A stretch of 64,000 nt of DNA. It comes from Bacteroidota bacterium (GTDB lineage: Bacteria; Bacteroidota; Bacteroidia; Bacteroidales; F082). Positions 46,242-55,506 of the stretch are shown here, one piece after another. Below the pieces are notes generated by a model. It worked only from the letters and a program-made list of their open reading frames with translations, made no database searches and was not told the origin of the DNA. The position numbers and the translations under genes are program-made. The stretch spans positions 40,589 through 104,588 of the forward strand of contig JAHJTC010000009.1 of the NCBI GenBank assembly GCA_018830105.1. Direction: 5' to 3'. Every line of letters begins with the position of its first letter. Position 1 is the first letter of the stretch.

Positions 46242-47387
46242 TTAATTTTCTGTGGATTGATCAATAGTTCTTAAAATACTTTCCCAGAGTTTATTCGCCG
46301 ACTTGTCCCAGCTGAATAATCTGGCGCGCTTCGTTCCTTTTTCGATAAGCTGCTTGCGCTTTTCTTCATCGGAAGCAAGCAGTTGCATAGCATCTGCTAT
46401 CGACTGTTCGTCGAAAGGATCTATCAAAAGCGCAGCATCAGCAGCCACCTCGGGCATGGCCGTAACATTAGCAGTAATCACAGGCACTCCGCACCGAAAA
46501 GCTTCAATAATTGGAATGCCAAAGCCTTCAAAATAGGACACATAAGTTACAGCAAAGGCAGATGCCGTTACTTTGTGCAAGCGATCAGCATCAAGTCGTC
46601 CGCAAAAAACAACTTCATTTTTATGCTTCATCCCTTCGTAGGCTTCTTTGATTGGCTCTGTCCACCATTTCTTTTCGCCTACAACCATTAACTTAATTGT
46701 AGTCGGCTGTTGTTCGCAAAAAAGATCGTAAGCTTTAAATAGTCTGACAAGGTTTTTGCGGGGATGCAGCGAGCCAACAAACAAAAAATAATCACTTCCT
46801 GCAGTATAAATTTCTTTAATTTCCTGAGCTTCCTCAACGGAAATTGGCACAAAGTTTTCATTCGCACCATTATAAACCACATCAATATCCGACAAAGGAA
46901 CGCCGTACTGCTTGAAGATGTCATTTTTCGAAAAGTTGGAAACAGTAGCTATTCGACTGGCTTTACGCGCAAAACGCGGAAAAAACCACCGGTAATACCA
47001 GCGAACCAAAAATGGCAAATCTTTCGGAAAATGCTCAAAGTTCAGGTCGTGGATCACAGCCAGATCAGGCGTATTATTACGCAAACTAAGGTAACCATCA
47101 GGGGATAAAAACAAATCGGGTTTAAGTTGTTTTAGAGCACGATTTACGGACCACTCAAACCAAAGCACAAATAAAAACGGATGACGCGCAGGCGGCTGCA
47201 ACACGAGCGCCGTCACATTTTTTCCAAAAATAAATTCCTGATCAGGGCTGCGGTCGAAAAAAAAATAAAAATCTACTTCGGGATGGTTTTTTACGATACG
47301 CCTGAGGTTTTCGTATGTAAACCAGCCTATTCCTTCCAGTTTGTTTTTTATCAGTAAGCGCGTATTGACTGCAATTCGTATGGCCAT
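46242..47387 (-). CDS. Glycosyltransferase family 4 protein
   Basis: A 381-residue GT-B fold enzyme. The C-terminal domain is clearest: YFLFVGSLHPRKNLVRLFKA, then VTYVSYFEGFGIPIIEAFRC with the EX7E motif (E-GFGIPII-E) that binds the donor sugar nucleotide, and CGVPVITANVTAMPEVAADA. The N-terminal acceptor domain has RIATVSNFSKNDIFKQYGV. Donor and acceptor are not readable. It is divergent from the polysaccharide module at 47453 and may belong to it in function, although it is co-directional with purD. Confidence 0.92.
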   Translation of the reverse strand: MAIRIAVNTRLLIKNKLEGIGWFTYENLRRIVKNHPEVDFYFFFDRSPDQEFIFGKNVTALVLQPPARHPFLFVLWFEWSVNRALKQLKPDLFLSPDGYLSLRNNTPDLAVIHDLNFEHFPKDLPFLVRWYYRWFFPRFARKASRIATVSNFSKNDIFKQYGVPLSDIDVVYNGANENFVPISVEEAQEIKEIYTAGSDYFLFVGSLHPRKNLVRLFKAYDLFCEQQPTTIKLMVVGEKKWWTEPIKEAYEGMKHKNEVVFCGRLDADRLHKVTASAFAVTYVSYFEGFGIPIIEAFRCGVPVITANVTAMPEVAADAALLIDPFDEQSIADAMQLLASDEEKRKQLIEKGTKRARLFSWDKSANKLWESILRTIDQSTEN

Positions 47388-47423
47388 AATATGTTTTTGG
47401 CAAAATCCGTAATGAATATCTGC

Positions 47424-47431
47424 TAACTTTG
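47424..47431 (+). promoter_or_regulatory. -7 promoter element candidate for the polysaccharide module (TAACTTTG)
   Basis: Exact TAnnTTTG match 21 bases before the FkbM start; a TTTTTG run ends near 47400, a little farther upstream than the usual -33 spacing. Confidence 0.45.
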
Positions 47432-47452
47432 CCGCAAATATCAGAATTTTAA

Positions 47453-48187
47453 ATGAAGGCGTGGGTAAAAAAGATCTTGCAAAAGCTGTTGGGTTTCGAC
47501 AGCTATCTGTTTTTGTTTTCTCTTTTCGTGATCAACACATTAAAATGGAATAAGAAGGAAGGCGACTTTTTACACTTTTTGAACCTGATTCCTGAAACGG
47601 GTACAATATTAGATATTGGTGCTAATATTGGCATCATGTCGGTTTGGCTGGGTAAAAATCGTCCGCAAGCACAAATTATTTCCTTCGAACCTATACCCCA
47701 CAATATTAAAGCTTTACGCAAGGTGTTGGAATTTTATAAACTCAAGAATGTTACGGTAGTTGAAAAAGCCCTTGGGAATTCCAATGGTGAGGTGAATATG
47801 GTAATGCCGGTTTTGGACAAAGTTAAAATGCAGGGATTGAGCCATGTAGTGCATGAATCGATCACTGAGTTTAATAAAGGAAAGAGTTTTACAACACCAA
47901 TAACTACTTTGGATGATTGCGAGCTGCTAAAAAACACGACCTCAGCTGTTACCGCAATAAAACTTGATGTTGAAAACTTTGAGTTTTTTGTGCTGGACGG
48001 AGCAAAAAAAATCATCAGTAAATACAGGCCGCTGATTTACACAGAACTATGGGAAAACGACAACCGGCAAAAATGTTTCGACCTGATGAAAAGCAGTGGT
48101 TATCAGATAAAAGTGTTAAACGATAAAAAGCTTATTGACTTTGATCCTAAGAAACATCATACACAGAATTTCTTTTTTATACCTTAG
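47453..48187 (+). CDS. FkbM-family SAM-dependent methyltransferase
   Basis: A 244-residue protein. SAM-binding motif TILDIGANIGIMSVWLGK, then QIISFEPIPHNIKALRKVLE (motif post I/II) and the FkbM end phrase AIKLDVENFEFFVLDGAKKI followed by YTELWENDN. FkbM-type enzymes O-methylate sugars or secondary metabolites; next to a flippase and polymerase it likely methylates a surface sugar. It is 24 bases upstream of the flippase gene. Confidence 0.9.
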   Translation: MKAWVKKILQKLLGFDSYLFLFSLFVINTLKWNKKEGDFLHFLNLIPETGTILDIGANIGIMSVWLGKNRPQAQIISFEPIPHNIKALRKVLEFYKLKNVTVVEKALGNSNGEVNMVMPVLDKVKMQGLSHVVHESITEFNKGKSFTTPITTLDDCELLKNTTSAVTAIKLDVENFEFFVLDGAKKIISKYRPLIYTELWENDNRQKCFDLMKSSGYQIKVLNDKKLIDFDPKKHHTQNFFFIP

Positions 48188-48211
48188 CAGATTCAACCGA
48201 ATGCATAGCTG

Positions 48212-49702
48212 ATGCAAAACAGATTCGTTAAAAACCTGGCGCTTTTACTTTTCCTGAATCTTTTAATTAAGCCATTTTGGATTTTAGGCGTTGATCGTGC
48301 CGTTCAAAATACGGTTGGCGATGCCAGCTATGGTTTTTATTCCTCTGTTTTCAGTTTTTCCTTTCTTTTTTACATCCTACTCGATCTGGGCATAACGAAT
48401 TTCAACAACAGAAATATTGCCCAAAACAATCAGCTTTTAAATAAACATTTGGCTGGCATCACCGTAGTGAAGATGCTGTTGGTAATACTTTACGGTTTCG
48501 TCATTTTCCTGATAGGCTTTCTGATTGGATACGATGGTCAGCAGCTGAAACTTTTAGCCTGGGTAGGCATTAATCAGGTGTTACTATCGTTTATTCTTTA
48601 CCTGAGATCGAATATTTCGGGTTTGCTGCTTTTCAAAACGGATAGCTTCCTTTCGGTGTTCGACCGCTTGCTGATGATACTGATTTGTGGATTTTTACTT
48701 TGGTCCGGATTTTTTAAAGATCAATTTCGGATCGAGTGGTATGTTTATGCCCAAACTTTTGCTTACGCTGTTACCATTGTTGTTGCAACATTTTTCGTTT
48801 TGAAATATTCCGGAAAAATCAAGCTCAATTTCAGCCTGCCTTTTTCGCTGATGATCATCAAGAAAAGCATTCCCTATGCGCTGTTGGTATTGCTGATGAG
48901 CTTTTATAACAGGCTGGAACCCGTTTTGATTGAACGCATTCTGGGAGGAGAACTCGGCAAAATACAGACCGGGATTTACAGCCGTGCTTTCAGATTGCTC
49001 GATGCAGGCAACAATATTTCTTTGCTTTTTTCGGTATTGCTTTTGCCAATGTTTGCTTCACTGATTAAGAAAAAACAGGCTGTAAAAGAAATGGCAAAAC
49101 TTTCTTTCAGCCTCATAATCAGCATGTCATCTATCGTGGCTATTCTCTCGATATTTTACAGCACCGAAATTATGCAGCTATTATATGGCTTACAAAGTGG
49201 CGAATCGGTTATCGCATTCGAGGAGCGAATCAGTGTTTCTGCCGCAATTTTCAGATTGCTTATGGGAAGTTTTGTCGCCGTTTCGGTTACCTATATCTTT
49301 GGAACACTGCTTACTGCTAATGGAAATTTAAAAATGCTCAATATTATTGCAGCATCAGGAGTTGTGGTAAATGTTGCCATAAATTTCCTGCTTATTCCCC
49401 AATGGCAAGCTCTAGGCGCTGCCTATGCCAGCCTAAGCGTTCAGGTATTTACCGCATTATTACAGTTTTTAATGGCATGGAAAATTTTTAAGCTTAACTT
49501 TGGTTTCTCTTTCTGGCTGCGCCTGGCAGCATTTGTCATCATCGCGATTTTAGCAAGCTTTTTCTCCCGCTTACTGCCTTACCATTGGATCATAAATTTC
49601 GCTTTGGCTGCAATAATAAGTCTATTGGCATCCTTTTTCAGTGGACTGCTGCGGCTTTCAGAGCTCAGCAAATTGCTTTTTGTGAGGCAAAAAAGCAGCT
49701 AA
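48212..49702 (+). CDS. Polysaccharide flippase (Wzx/MurJ-like, MOP superfamily)
   Basis: A 496-residue membrane protein with about 14 hydrophobic segments. The opening FVKNLALLLFLNLLIKPFWI and the segment TVGDASYGFYSSVFSFSFLF resemble O-antigen and teichuronic-acid flippases. Several loops are basic (SLIKKKQAVKEMAKLSF). It is likely to move lipid-linked sugar units across the inner membrane. It follows the FkbM gene and precedes the Wzz pair by 134 bases. Confidence 0.87.
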   Translation: MQNRFVKNLALLLFLNLLIKPFWILGVDRAVQNTVGDASYGFYSSVFSFSFLFYILLDLGITNFNNRNIAQNNQLLNKHLAGITVVKMLLVILYGFVIFLIGFLIGYDGQQLKLLAWVGINQVLLSFILYLRSNISGLLLFKTDSFLSVFDRLLMILICGFLLWSGFFKDQFRIEWYVYAQTFAYAVTIVVATFFVLKYSGKIKLNFSLPFSLMIIKKSIPYALLVLLMSFYNRLEPVLIERILGGELGKIQTGIYSRAFRLLDAGNNISLLFSVLLLPMFASLIKKKQAVKEMAKLSFSLIISMSSIVAILSIFYSTEIMQLLYGLQSGESVIAFEERISVSAAIFRLLMGSFVAVSVTYIFGTLLTANGNLKMLNIIAASGVVVNVAINFLLIPQWQALGAAYASLSVQVFTALLQFLMAWKIFKLNFGFSFWLRLAAFVIIAILASFFSRLLPYHWIINFALAAIISLLASFFSGLLRLSELSKLLFVRQKSS

Positions 49703-49800
49703 AATTTCTAAAATATTGATTGAAAACAGTTGATTGAAAAAAAAATCCATAACTTTTAACAATCAGTATAGATACAGTTACCGATTTAAAAAAAATCATG

Positions 49801-49808
49801 TACATTTG
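49801..49808 (+). promoter_or_regulatory. -7 promoter element candidate before the Wzz pair (TACATTTG)
   Basis: Exact TAnnTTTG match 28 bases before the ATG at 49837. TTAC lies at the -33 position, a poor match. It could give the Wzz-polymerase genes their own transcript. Confidence 0.45.
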
Positions 49809-49836
49809 ACGACCTTTTAAAAATATCAGGAAATCC

Positions 49837-50919
49837 ATGCAAGAACCGGTAAAAGGCGACATTAACTCCTTCAGCTTGTTGAAGTTGGTGATAGATTACA
49901 AGAAACCAATGCTGATTGTATTAGCAGTAACTGCTTTATTAAGTTTTGTGTTTACCTCTCCCTATTTCATAACGCCACTCTACAAATCTATTACGATTTT
50001 GTATCCAACGTCCACCAATTCAATCTCAAAAATTTTGCTGAGCACCAATTTTCAAACCAGTAAAGATTTGTTGGAATTTGGAGAAGATGAGCAAACTGAA
50101 CAGATGTTACAGGTGCTGAACTCGAACAAAATAAAAGACAAAATCATTGAGAAATATGATCTCATGTCGCATTACGGCATCCGGCCAAACGAAAAATACC
50201 GGAATACCAAGCTTTATGAAACCTATGAGGATCGCATAAAATTCAGAAGAACAGAATATACTGCTGTAAAAATTACGGTATTGGATAAAAGTCCTGTTAT
50301 GGCTGCCAATATTTCCAATGATATTGCTGAGCTTTTCGACTCCACGATGAATAATATGCGTAAAGAAGTTTCGCGCAAGGCGTTTAAAATTGTTGAGTCC
50401 GAATACCTCCAACTGCGTGCTGAGGTACAGCAGATGGAAGACTCACTGAACAAGCTGCGCAAACTTGGCATACATGATTATGAAAGCCAGGCAGAGATGA
50501 TGAATCAACAGCTTGCCATCGAACTGGCCAAGAACAATCGGGCAGGTATCCAGGCCATTGAAGAACGTCTAAAAGTTTTGGCCGAATATGGGGGCGATTA
50601 TGTATCAATCCGAGATAACCTGGAGCATGAGCGGAAACAACTCTCTCAGATTAAAGCAAAATATGAGGAAGCCAAAGTGGATGCCACCCAAAATCTTCCT
50701 CATAAATTCGTTGTTAGCTCCGCCTATGAAGCAGAGCGCAAATCATATCCAATACGTTGGCTAATAGCTGCTATAGCTCTAACAAGTACTTTTGTACTGA
50801 TGCTATTGATACTTGCTGTGATTGACAGAATGAACCTTTGGCAACCACAAAAAAAAAGCCTAAACGACTTTACACAGAAAGAATTAAAGAAAGTATCAAA
50901 GCAATACGAAAAGAACTAA
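49837..50919 (+). CDS. Wzz-like polysaccharide chain-length determinant, first of a tandem pair
   Basis: A 360-residue membrane protein: short cytoplasmic start, first transmembrane segment (about 29-45, MLIVLAVTALLSFVF), a long periplasmic coiled-coil part (about 170-280; EYLQLRAEVQQMEDSLNKLR, LEHERKQLSQIKAKYEEAK), a Pro-rich second segment (AERKSYPIRWLIAAIALT), and a cytoplasmic tail rich in Lys. The Wzz N-motif ITPLYKSITILYP is present. No tyrosine kinase domain follows. It likely sets chain length with the polymerase downstream. Confidence 0.88.
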   Translation: MQEPVKGDINSFSLLKLVIDYKKPMLIVLAVTALLSFVFTSPYFITPLYKSITILYPTSTNSISKILLSTNFQTSKDLLEFGEDEQTEQMLQVLNSNKIKDKIIEKYDLMSHYGIRPNEKYRNTKLYETYEDRIKFRRTEYTAVKITVLDKSPVMAANISNDIAELFDSTMNNMRKEVSRKAFKIVESEYLQLRAEVQQMEDSLNKLRKLGIHDYESQAEMMNQQLAIELAKNNRAGIQAIEERLKVLAEYGGDYVSIRDNLEHERKQLSQIKAKYEEAKVDATQNLPHKFVVSSAYEAERKSYPIRWLIAAIALTSTFVLMLLILAVIDRMNLWQPQKKSLNDFTQKELKKVSKQYEKN

Positions 50920-50948
50920 GGAATAACAACAAGCATAATCACATCAAG

Positions 50949-51920
50949 ATGGATAATTATTTTAACAACACTTCATTGGTTCGGCTGCTACTCAAATGGA
51001 AATATCACCTTGCTGTAGTTTTCATTTTTGCTGTTTTATTAGGTGCGTTCTTCTCGGGCTCATCTTTTATTACACCCTTGTATAAGTCTGAGGCCATTGC
51101 ATACCCTGCTAATATCAACAGCTATTCTGATGAAAGCGAAACCGAACAAATGCTTCAGATTATTCAGTCGCAATCAATTGTTGATTCAATAGTTAATCGT
51201 TTCAATCTTTTGGAACACTACGGTATTGACCCGGCTTATCCATACTGGCGCACTGCCTTGCACCGAGAATACCACGACAAGGTTAAGATTGGTAAAACGC
51301 CTTTTGAAGCAATTTCTATTGTAGTGATGGACAAAGATCCTGAAGTTGCCTCAGCCATGGCGATGTCGATTTTAGAGCTTTATAATATTAAGATAGGCCA
51401 GTTGCACAGAGGCAAGCGCTTTGAGGTTGTACAGATGTATGAACAACAGCTAAAATCTAAACTCCAACTGATCGACTCACTCAAAAACCGCCTTGAAGAT
51501 TTGGGTACAACCTACGGCCTTATCGATTATAGTGTTCAATCACAGGAAATTATGCGTGGATTCCTAAAAACTTTTGATGGTTCCGACAGCAGAAATGTGA
51601 ACTCCAAAGCGGTAGAAGAATTAAAAAGTAATATTGAAAAACTTGGCGGCGACTTGCTCACAACAGTAGAAATGCTGCAACATGAATCAAGAACCTATGT
51701 TGATATCAAAGTTGATTATGAACAGGAAATGCGCTTTTATCTTTCAAAACTAACCTATTCGAACATCATTTCTCAACCTTTTCCATCCGACAAAAAAGCT
51801 TACCCTGTAAGATGGGTTATTGTTGCGCTTTCAGCAATTGGTGCCCTATTAATTGCCGTATTGGCAATTTTTATCATCGAAAACAAGCGTAGATTAACAA
51901 CAGGACGCACAGACAGCTAA
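50949..51920 (+). CDS. Wzz-like polysaccharide chain-length determinant, second of a tandem pair
   Basis: A 323-residue paralogue of the gene before it: TM1 (YHLAVVFIFAVLLGAFF), the same ITPLYKSEAIAYPA and ETEQMLQIIQSQ blocks, a periplasmic helical region (EQQLKSKLQLIDSLKNRLED), and TM2 (YPVRWVIVALSAIGALLI). No kinase. The frame begins at 50838, inside the upstream gene; the Met at 50949 is preferred since it aligns with the family start. 29 bases after the first copy, 10 bases before the polymerase. Confidence 0.88.
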   Translation: MDNYFNNTSLVRLLLKWKYHLAVVFIFAVLLGAFFSGSSFITPLYKSEAIAYPANINSYSDESETEQMLQIIQSQSIVDSIVNRFNLLEHYGIDPAYPYWRTALHREYHDKVKIGKTPFEAISIVVMDKDPEVASAMAMSILELYNIKIGQLHRGKRFEVVQMYEQQLKSKLQLIDSLKNRLEDLGTTYGLIDYSVQSQEIMRGFLKTFDGSDSRNVNSKAVEELKSNIEKLGGDLLTTVEMLQHESRTYVDIKVDYEQEMRFYLSKLTYSNIISQPFPSDKKAYPVRWVIVALSAIGALLIAVLAIFIIENKRRLTTGRTDS

Positions 51921-51930
51921 CGATTTTAAT

Positions 51931-53403
51931 TTGACTGATCGCATCAAAATAGCATGGTTATACCTGGCAGCAGCTTTATTTGTTGCCTTGAATTTGTATT
52001 TGGTCGTACAAAAAGATTTCTACCTTGCTTTTAGCTTACCCATCGTTTTAGGCATATTGATGCTCTATATATTCTCTTTGGATAAAGTTATTTTATTGAT
52101 CAGCTTTTTAACACCACTATCTGTAAATATAGAAGATATGGATGTTGGGCTCGCCATTTCCTTACCCGTCGAACCCATGCTGGCAGGCGTATTGGTGCTA
52201 TTTATTGCCAAGTTTTTATACGAAAGAAATTATGATTCAAAAATAGCCTTGCATCCAATTGCGCTGGTTATCTATCTGATGTTTGGCTGGATGATCATAA
52301 CAACTTTTACCAGCGAAATACCACTTGTTTCAGTAAAATATATTGTTTCGCGCTTGTGGTTTGTCGTCCCCTCATTTTTTGTCGCAGCGATGGTTTTCCG
52401 GCGTCTGAATAACTTACACTGGTTTATCTGGCTTTACACTTTCAGTCTTATCGTAATCATATTCTATACCGTAATAAATCATGCCAGTTATGGTTTCAGT
52501 GATGATTCGGCACATTGGGTTATGTCACCATTTTATAACGACCACACTGCATATGGTGCCGCGCTGGCAATTTACCTTATTTTTTCAGTTGCCTATGCCT
52601 TCTACCCTGGCATTAAACCCTGGCAAAGAACCTTGGTTTTTATAGTAATCGGCTTGCTTACTGTGGGCACCATCTTATCGCTAAGTCGGGCAGCCTGGAT
52701 TAGCATCGCTGCAGCGCTTGGCGTATTTATTGCAGTATTATTACATATAAAATTCAGGTGGATCTTAGCTGCTTTTGCAACCATTTTGATCCTCTTTTTT
52801 TCGTTTCAACATCAAATTATTGATGCGCTGGAAAAAAATAAGCAGGACTCATCCAATAACCTGGCTGAACACGTTCGTTCCATCACTAATATTTCTTCGG
52901 ATGCCTCAAACCTTGAGCGCATCAATCGATGGCAAGCAGCCATCAGGATGTTCAACGAAAGGCCATTCTTTGGTTGGGGTCCCGGAACCTATCAATTCGT
53001 TTATGCACCTTTTCAGCGTTCAAAAGAGAAAACAATAATAAGCACCAACGCAGGCGATGGCGGCAACGCACACAGCGAATACATCGGTCCGCTTTCCGAG
53101 ATGGGTGTTATTGGTATGTTGCTGGTATTTCTTTTGGTTGGCACAATGATTTATACCGGACTACGAACTCACAAAAGAGCCCGAAATAAAGAAGCCCGAA
53201 TACTTAGTCTGGCCGCTACACTTGCCCTGATAAGCTATTTTGTGCACGGCCTTTTGAATAACTTTCTGGATACTGATAAACTTTCCTTGCCGGTATGGGG
53301 ATCAATGGCAATCATTGTAGTGATGGATTTATATTTTGCTGACCTGGAAGATATCCATTCGCAAGAATCGGACAAAATTCTGCCAAAAGAAAAAGACCGA
53401 TAA
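51931..53403 (+). CDS. O-antigen ligase/polymerase family (Wzy_C) membrane protein
   Basis: A 490-residue membrane protein with about 11-12 hydrophobic segments. The Wzy_C mark is GTILSLSRAAWISIAAALGV, then RINRWQAAIRMFNERPFFGW with GPGTYQF, followed by the large periplasmic loop with the conserved His in NAHSEYIGPLSEMGVIGM. It starts with TTG at 51931, since no ATG lies near. Enzymes of this family ligate glycan to lipid A core or polymerise units; the Wzz neighbours favour a polymerase. A terminator overlaps the stop. Confidence 0.9.
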   Translation: MTDRIKIAWLYLAAALFVALNLYLVVQKDFYLAFSLPIVLGILMLYIFSLDKVILLISFLTPLSVNIEDMDVGLAISLPVEPMLAGVLVLFIAKFLYERNYDSKIALHPIALVIYLMFGWMIITTFTSEIPLVSVKYIVSRLWFVVPSFFVAAMVFRRLNNLHWFIWLYTFSLIVIIFYTVINHASYGFSDDSAHWVMSPFYNDHTAYGAALAIYLIFSVAYAFYPGIKPWQRTLVFIVIGLLTVGTILSLSRAAWISIAAALGVFIAVLLHIKFRWILAAFATILILFFSFQHQIIDALEKNKQDSSNNLAEHVRSITNISSDASNLERINRWQAAIRMFNERPFFGWGPGTYQFVYAPFQRSKEKTIISTNAGDGGNAHSEYIGPLSEMGVIGMLLVFLLVGTMIYTGLRTHKRARNKEARILSLAATLALISYFVHGLLNNFLDTDKLSLPVWGSMAIIVVMDLYFADLEDIHSQESDKILPKEKDR

Positions 53404-53415
53404 TCACCGGTCTTT
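53392..53415. terminator. Bidirectional hairpin terminator between the polymerase and the LpxD-like gene
   Basis: 8-bp stem AAAGACCG (53392-53399) with CGGTCTTT (53408-53415). It covers the polymerase stop (53401-53403) and lies between convergent genes, with A-rich sequence on the left that makes a T run for the minus strand. Confidence 0.7.
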
Positions 53416-53438
53416 GAAACATCATTAAGAATCTGACA

Positions 53439-54368
53439 CTATCGCTTACCAGCAATAAAATCGGGCAATTGCCTCAAAGCTGCCAGCTCGCGCCATTTCT
53501 TTCTCACATCATCAGCAGGCACACCGAAGTAGGTTTTTCCACCTTTAAGTGATTTATCTACAGCTGAAGTTGCCAAAATAACAGCACCCTTTCCAATAAC
53601 AATATCCTTATTAATGGCAACTCTTCCCCACAATATCACATCGTCCTCAATTCGGGTAACACCAGCAATAGCAGCGTGTGAGCCTATCAAACAATTTTTG
53701 CCGATATAGGTATCGTGCCCAATCTGACAATGATTGTCGAGCTTTGTTCCATCATCGATGATGGTATCACCCGTTACTCCTTTGTCGATACTGCAAAGCG
53801 CTCCAACTTCCACACGGTTGCCAAGGATAACGCGCCCACACGACTCAAACTTTTTATAGCCTTCGGGGCGCCGCTGAAAGTAATAGGCATCAGCACCTAT
53901 CACACTGTTGGCATGTATAATTACATCGTCCCCAATAACCGTATGGTCATAAATGCTGGCATTGGAATGTATCAGGCAGTTTTTACCGATTGTAACATGA
54001 TTTCCAATAAATGCTCCGGGCTGAATAATTGTTCCTTCACCAATTTTTGCTTCCGGACTAATTGCTACCCGGGAGGCTTCAAAAGGACGATAAGCCTGAA
54101 TAATTTGTATAAAGGCATCAAAAGGCTTGTCATGAAAAATCAAGGCTTTCCCTTCGGGACAATCTACCTTTTTGTTGATAAGGATTGTAGTTGCCTTCGA
54201 ATTCAAAGCTTTATCATAGTACTTGGGATGATCGACAAAAGTGATGTCACCTGGTTCAACCATGTGAATTTCATTCAATCCGGTGATTAGAAATTCAGGA
54301 TCACCTAAAAACTCGGCATGCAGCTGTTCCGCAAGCTTTGAGAGAACAAGGGCTGGATTAAATTTCAT
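53439..54368 (-). CDS. LpxD-like left-handed beta-helix acyltransferase
   Basis: A 309-residue protein. The N-terminal uridine-binding-like domain (GLNEIHMVEPGDITFVDHPK) is followed by hexapeptide repeats (AKIGEGTIIQPGAFIGNHVT; DDVIIHANSVIGADAYYFQR; LDNHCQIGHDTYIGKNCLIG with the catalytic His). This is the arrangement of UDP-3-O-acylglucosamine N-acyltransferase LpxD, but the chain is about 35 residues shorter than classical LpxD. Bacteroidota often carry this shorter homologue next to efp besides a true lpxD, so I do not assign the symbol. It lies 17 bases after efp. Confidence 0.87.
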   Translation of the reverse strand: MKFNPALVLSKLAEQLHAEFLGDPEFLITGLNEIHMVEPGDITFVDHPKYYDKALNSKATTILINKKVDCPEGKALIFHDKPFDAFIQIIQAYRPFEASRVAISPEAKIGEGTIIQPGAFIGNHVTIGKNCLIHSNASIYDHTVIGDDVIIHANSVIGADAYYFQRRPEGYKKFESCGRVILGNRVEVGALCSIDKGVTGDTIIDDGTKLDNHCQIGHDTYIGKNCLIGSHAAIAGVTRIEDDVILWGRVAINKDIVIGKGAVILATSAVDKSLKGGKTYFGVPADDVRKKWRELAALRQLPDFIAGKR

Positions 54369-54385
54369 ACGCTATTTATAAAGCC

Positions 54386-54952
54386 TTATTCTTTAACACG
54401 TTCCGAATAACTTCCGTCGCGGGTATCAACTTTGATCTTATCGCCAATATTGATAAACAAAGGCACTTTTATTACCGCATTTGTCTCAAGGGTAGCATCT
54501 TTAAAGGTATTGGTTGCTGTATTACCTTTTTCTCCGGGTTCTGTATAGGTTACTTCAAGAACAACTGTTGCGGGAAGCTCACAGCTCAAAACAGATTCAG
54601 TATCAGTATGGTACATTACCTCAACCATATCCCCTTCTTTAAGAAACTGAGGCGCATTGATCAATTCTGTAGCTATCGGAATCTGTTCGAAAGTTTCGTT
54701 GTTCATGAAATGATAATCCTGCCCATCGTTATATAAATATTGCATAGGGCGGCGCTCCACTCGCTGAATATTAATTTTAATACCAGCCGGAAAGGTATTT
54801 GGCAACACTTTTCCTGTTTTCAAATTTCTTAATTTCGTCCGCACAAAAGCAGCGCCTTTACCAGGTTTCACATGCTGAAACTCAACAATTGAATACAAAT
54901 CTCCATTAAATTCAATGATCAAACCATTTCTGAAATCAGATGTATTAGCCAT
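54386..54952 (-). CDS. efp: Translation elongation factor P
   Basis: A 188-residue factor that helps the ribosome through proline runs. N-terminal domain with [20 protein letters not shown]; the tip residue is Lys32, a modifiable lysine type. OB domains follow, with the C-terminal [20 protein letters not shown] typical of EF-P. The Met at 54952 is the family start; the upstream extension is not conserved. A TAAATTTG element lies 27 bases upstream. Confidence 0.97.
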   Translation of the reverse strand: MANTSDFRNGLIIEFNGDLYSIVEFQHVKPGKGAAFVRTKLRNLKTGKVLPNTFPAGIKINIQRVERRPMQYLYNDGQDYHFMNNETFEQIPIATELINAPQFLKEGDMVEVMYHTDTESVLSCELPATVVLEVTYTEPGEKGNTATNTFKDATLETNAVIKVPLFINIGDKIKVDTRDGSYSERVKE

Positions 54953-54979
54953 AAATAAGATTATTAGTGAATAGGGCGA

Positions 54980-54987
54980 CAAATTTA
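54980..54987 (-). promoter_or_regulatory. -7 promoter element candidate for efp (TAAATTTG)
   Basis: Exact TAnnTTTG match on the minus strand, 27 bases before the efp ATG. The 199-base gap up to the DUF721 gene contains nothing else I can name. Confidence 0.45.
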
Positions 54988-55151
54988 GTCAATCGGCTTC
55001 AATTTTCAGCCATCTAACGCCATTAAAATACAGCAGACCCAAAAACGACTTTTATAAAAACATCAGTTCAACAGCATTCGTGCGTTAAAACACAGGCGCA
55101 ACAAATAGATTTGAGACATCAAGGATTCGTTAGCACCATTTTCAGACCAGC

Positions 55152-55442
55152 TTACCGGAACACAATTTCATTGATCACTTCTTTACCGGCCTCTTGGTTT
55201 AGATTTTTAATTATCAACGATTTAGCAAAGGAAAGCTCATGCTTCAGCGCATCAGAATCAAGATGAACAAAAAGCACTTTCTTTTCAATATGCAAGTCAA
55301 GTGTTTTGTTCTGAATCATCTTACCCATTACTTTTGGCCAGGAATTAATCAGTTTCACTTCCTCCAGCTTCGACTCCCAGCTATAAACCTTGAGCAATTG
55401 ACGAATCACATCCCCCAGAGGCTCCTCATTGTGTGTTGACAT
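55152..55442 (-). CDS. DUF721 domain protein (DciA-like)
   Basis: A 96-residue protein. PLGDVIRQLLKVYSWESKLE, then INSWPKVMGKMIQNKT and KVLFVHLDSDALKHELSF match the small DUF721 family, whose members in other phyla include the helicase loader/operator DciA. The Met at 55442 is chosen because the long upstream extension (to 55532) overlaps recF and is not family-like. Its position behind recF fits a replication/repair context. Confidence 0.88.
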   Translation of the reverse strand: MSTHNEEPLGDVIRQLLKVYSWESKLEEVKLINSWPKVMGKMIQNKTLDLHIEKKVLFVHLDSDALKHELSFAKSLIIKNLNQEAGKEVINEIVFR

Positions 55443-55506
55443 AAAAATAACTTTTACTCTGTTGATAACAAGCCTGATAATTGGTGCTAGCAGTGCATAT
55501 TTAAAA

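Noticed and set aside
53715..54290. 191-residue plus-strand ORF opposite the LpxD-like gene
   Set aside because: The minus strand shows complete hexapeptide repeats; the plus ORF is a shadow of these repeats.
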